Of a stretch of 64,000 nt of DNA, positions 61,701-64,000 are shown piece by piece; the first letter of the stretch is position 1, and each line of letters starts with the position of its first letter. Under the pieces are notes generated by a model. The model saw only the letters and a program-made list of their open reading frames with translations, ran no database searches and had not been told where the DNA came from. Source of the DNA: Pomacea canaliculata (lineage: Eukaryota > Mollusca > Gastropoda > Architaenioglossa > Ampullariidae). The position numbers and the translations under genes are program-made. The stretch is from positions 22,946,927-23,010,926 of the forward strand of contig NC_037594.1 in NCBI RefSeq assembly GCF_003073045.1. The letters run 5' to 3'.

Positions 61701-61941
61701 TTTCTCATCTCTCTAATTAATTTTGTTAGTAGACAAGCTGATCACCAGAGCCTCTGCCATGACTTCAGCAAAGCTGCACCTGGTGGTGGACGCCTACGTC
61801 TTGGCTCTGACGTCACGGTTCCCGCCGACAAGGCAGCTGGTGGGCAGTGACGTGTGTCTGTTCTACCGCCTGCTGTGGAACTTGCCTACGCCCCTCACCG
61901 ACTGGATTCTCGTCAAATTACGAGAGTCAGCTGCATACTGA
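55706..61941 (+). pseudogene. Gene 6: SDR9C-type dehydrogenase with a one-base deletion in exon 3
   Basis: Exons: 55706-55708 (ATG only), 56608-56770, 58963-59126, 60527-60785, 61045-61208, 61730-61941. Exon 3 is 164 nt instead of 165: one G is missing near 59006 (AAGCGCGGAG versus AAGCGGCGGAG). The shift would give a stop soon after the exon 4 junction. Everything else is intact: anchor [76 protein letters not shown], and a C-terminus ending ESAAY with Arg to Cys in GSDVCLFY. With every other exon open, either the loss is very recent, or the base is a sequencing error and the gene works. Intron 2 carries the 1.56-kb element at 57175-58732. Confidence 0.75.
57175..58732 (-). mobile_element. 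Transposon of about 1558 bp with CAGGGCTTCTG ends, intron 2 of gene 6
   Basis: Inverted ends CAGGGCTTCTG and CAGAAGCCCTG, flanked by CTGATC on both sides (57169-57174, 58733-58738). Further inwards, both ends carry GGACCCCTT/AAGGGGTCC repeats. The minus-strand frame 58144-58380 includes INERWHVAKSIKVGIKKL, which resembles the WHVAKSIKK segment I associate with DDE transposases of THAP-containing elements (Kolobok/Academ type). The duplication length (6, perhaps 8) does not settle the superfamily. Truncated and non-autonomous. Confidence 0.65.
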
Positions 61942-64000
61942 TAGCAAAGACCTAGTCTACTTTGACATCAAACAGTAATACTAGAAACATACATATGATT
62001 AAAGCTTTTTCTAACAGATCCCGATACTTAAAAGATACATATACGTAAAATAACTTAATAAGCACACCTGCTTTCATATTTGTCCTTGAAGTTTTCTTTT
62101 AATGTCCACGTGATAAAGATACGATTAAAACAAAACTAAGAAACTGAATAAATGCAATTACTTGCCTCTTTTCCTGATTTCGTATTTATTACTTTCACTT
62201 GCATTACCATCAATTACTTACACTTGGTGACGTATGTGTCCAGGTGATCCATTTGAAATCTATGCTTTTCCATACTATTGGGGGGTCTCCATCTTTTCAT
62301 TAAGGCCGCAGAGAGAGTAATAAGTTTCGTAGTGATATTTCAGTTATGTAAATTACTGGCAACTGTATGATGTGAAGCGATTTTCATAATAATGATGAGG
62401 AGTGGTTCTACAGAAAAAAAAGTACACAAGTTTTCTGCGAAAGGGAAAATCTAAAGAAACAAACCGTTGACAAAAATCTTTCGATTTCCTCCTGAACTAT
62501 TACCAAACTCCACAGAGATGTGAGAAAGAACGTGGAGATAATGTGATGACGATTAAGACGATGTTGCAGGAGTCAAGCTACTTTTAAGTGGTCCACCCTG
62601 TCAAAGGACTAAATGAGCATTAGGGAGACGAGTCGCGAACAGATTTGAACGGCATTACGAGCGCTCATCAAAAAGCAGTTTAAATAGAACATACAGTATT
62701 AGATAAAAAAAAAATACATATTCCGGATGTATTTATGTGAAAAGGCACGAGAAATATTATTCTATTTTTTTTAAAATTCCTGATCATAATACAATTTTTC
62801 CAGAAAGCAGGAAGTGGAGTATTTCTAAAATTCGTGTTCGTCTGTGTGAACTGAATAAGAAAAAAAAGTGCAATCCTCGGTAAAAGAAAGCAGACAGGAC
62901 ACAATGTGTTGTTGCTGAATGTTCTGTTTGACACTCAGAAGAAGTTAGTTGCTAAAGATAATGGCTACAAACGCCAGTGGATTGACTTTGTCCGGAGATG
63001 AGTATAAGAGTTCTTTGTTCAAACGAGCCGCGCGAATTTCGTTCACACACAAAGACTCAAGAATTGGCTCAAGCAGTTTCAACAGTGATTGTTATCTTGT
63101 CACTTGTACAGCATAGCAAGTCTTGGACTCAACAAAACGAAGAGATCTTCCTACAGCAGTGCCAACGATACAACAGCACGAGCTGTTAAAACCAACCACA
63201 GGTGCTGGTAAAAAGGCTTAAACAAAGATCGAACACTAGATATACAACATCGACACTCTATACACCGTTTGGTCTACAAGCGCATCGTGACACAGTCACA
63301 AACACATCATCAGTCGTATTGTCATTCAGCACAATGCTAACAACAACTGTCAGCGTGAAGCTTGAAACAGCAAAAATAGAACTGTGGGGGACAAACATAT
63401 GAGGACCTTAAACGGGAACACGTGCGAGTAAACAAAATAGCCAAAGACTTTTCTACGAACGATTGCCACTCACCCCGGCCCCCCTTCGCACACATTTCTC
63501 TAATCACAAAAATCACTAGAGAAGAAAGATAACAAACGAGCGATCGTAACTGTGTCTCGAGCTCGAATGATGCTTGGCCTGACATGATGGTCGGTCAACG
63601 TGAAGGGGACGTGGCTGTTCGTTATCCGATGGTTTGTTTGGTATCCGGTGCAAATTTTTAACGAAATTTTTGTTCGTTTTCCGAAATGTTAGCTATCGGA
63701 GGCGTTCTCTAGCCGACGTTGCATTGTACACAATTTTTATTATGTTATATATTTTAAACAATAAAAAGTCTTTATCTGAATCAGTTAAATTAATACTATA
63801 AAATTTCTGACAACTAGCCTTCTAACAAAGAAAATTACAGGATTCTATCTGATACCAAAAGTACATTTTAAATGTATTTGTATTTTATTAGCAATAAGAC
63901 AACATGGAAAACTTAAGTCGAATGCATCAACTTAGTAACAGACAATTATAAAAAGATGGTAGTCGTAAGGTGCTCACACCCCGGCTCTCCTATACAAATC
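61942..64000. other. 3' flank of gene 6 and window end
   Basis: Candidate AATAAA at 62147-62152; exon-like block 62244-62320 with insertions that break its frame. At 62820-63240 lies the segment shared with gene 5's flank (GATAATGGCTACAAACG, then AACAAAACGAAGAGATCTTC), with a somewhat longer open stretch at 62998-63189. It is followed by a left-truncated pogo-like remnant (about 63440-63726, ending GCATTG then TA). The last 270 bases match 54650-55330 in part, so a further repeat unit may begin beyond the window. Confidence 0.5.

Noticed and set aside
1..64000. tRNA or rRNA genes, bacterial operons, ribosome binding sites
   Set aside because: None seen; short cloverleaf-like stretches were not convincing by eye, and the gene structure is eukaryotic.

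Overview
This window is eukaryotic, from an invertebrate animal. Genes are split by GT-AG introns, the non-coding DNA is AT-rich and the spacers hold many DNA-transposon and LTR fragments. I cannot name the species; a mollusc or other lophotrochozoan is only a guess. There are no operons, rRNA genes, CRISPR arrays or recognisable tRNA genes.

One theme dominates: a head-to-tail tandem array, all on the + strand, of six copies of one gene for a membrane-anchored short-chain dehydrogenase/reductase of the retinol / 17-beta-hydroxysteroid dehydrogenase type (SDR9C). Each complete copy has six coding exons. The first contributes only the ATG, which is followed at once by a splice donor. Exon junction phases and exon sizes (3, 163, 165, 259, 164 and 212 nt) are the same in every intact copy, giving 321-322 residues, close to vertebrate RDH16. 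The repeat unit is about 9.4 to 13.6 kb.

Layout: gene 1 (exons 3-6 only; its 5' part lies upstream) at 1734-5828; gene 2 (complete) at 8428-17854; gene 3 (complete, C-terminus altered by a transposon) at 21007-29466; gene 4 (indel-ridden: pseudogene or poor assembly) at 34591-43147; gene 5 (complete, compact) at 45116-49925; gene 6 (one-base deletion in exon 3) at 55706-61941. Exon 2, introns and spacers divide the copies into two clades, genes 1-4 and genes 5-6. Exons 3, 4 and 6 are almost identical across both clades, which suggests gene conversion. Within that background the proteins differ mainly at four short clusters that should line the cofactor and substrate pocket: after NNAG, between the catalytic Ser and Tyr, after the PG motif, and at the start of exon 6. 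The array therefore looks like a set of enzymes diversifying in substrate specificity, and this is the most interesting signal in the window.

The rest is transposon archaeology supported by target-site duplications and empty sites in sister copies: several hAT-like elements with 8-bp duplications, a PIF/Harbinger fragment with a MADF-like reading frame, a MITE family with 8-bp duplications and tandem-motif termini, pogo/Tigger-like elements with TA duplications, a 251-bp element (here called E) inserted both upstream of exon 1 and in intron 5 of the genes 1-4 clade, and two solo LTRs of one family, one of them containing a second LTR nested inside it.
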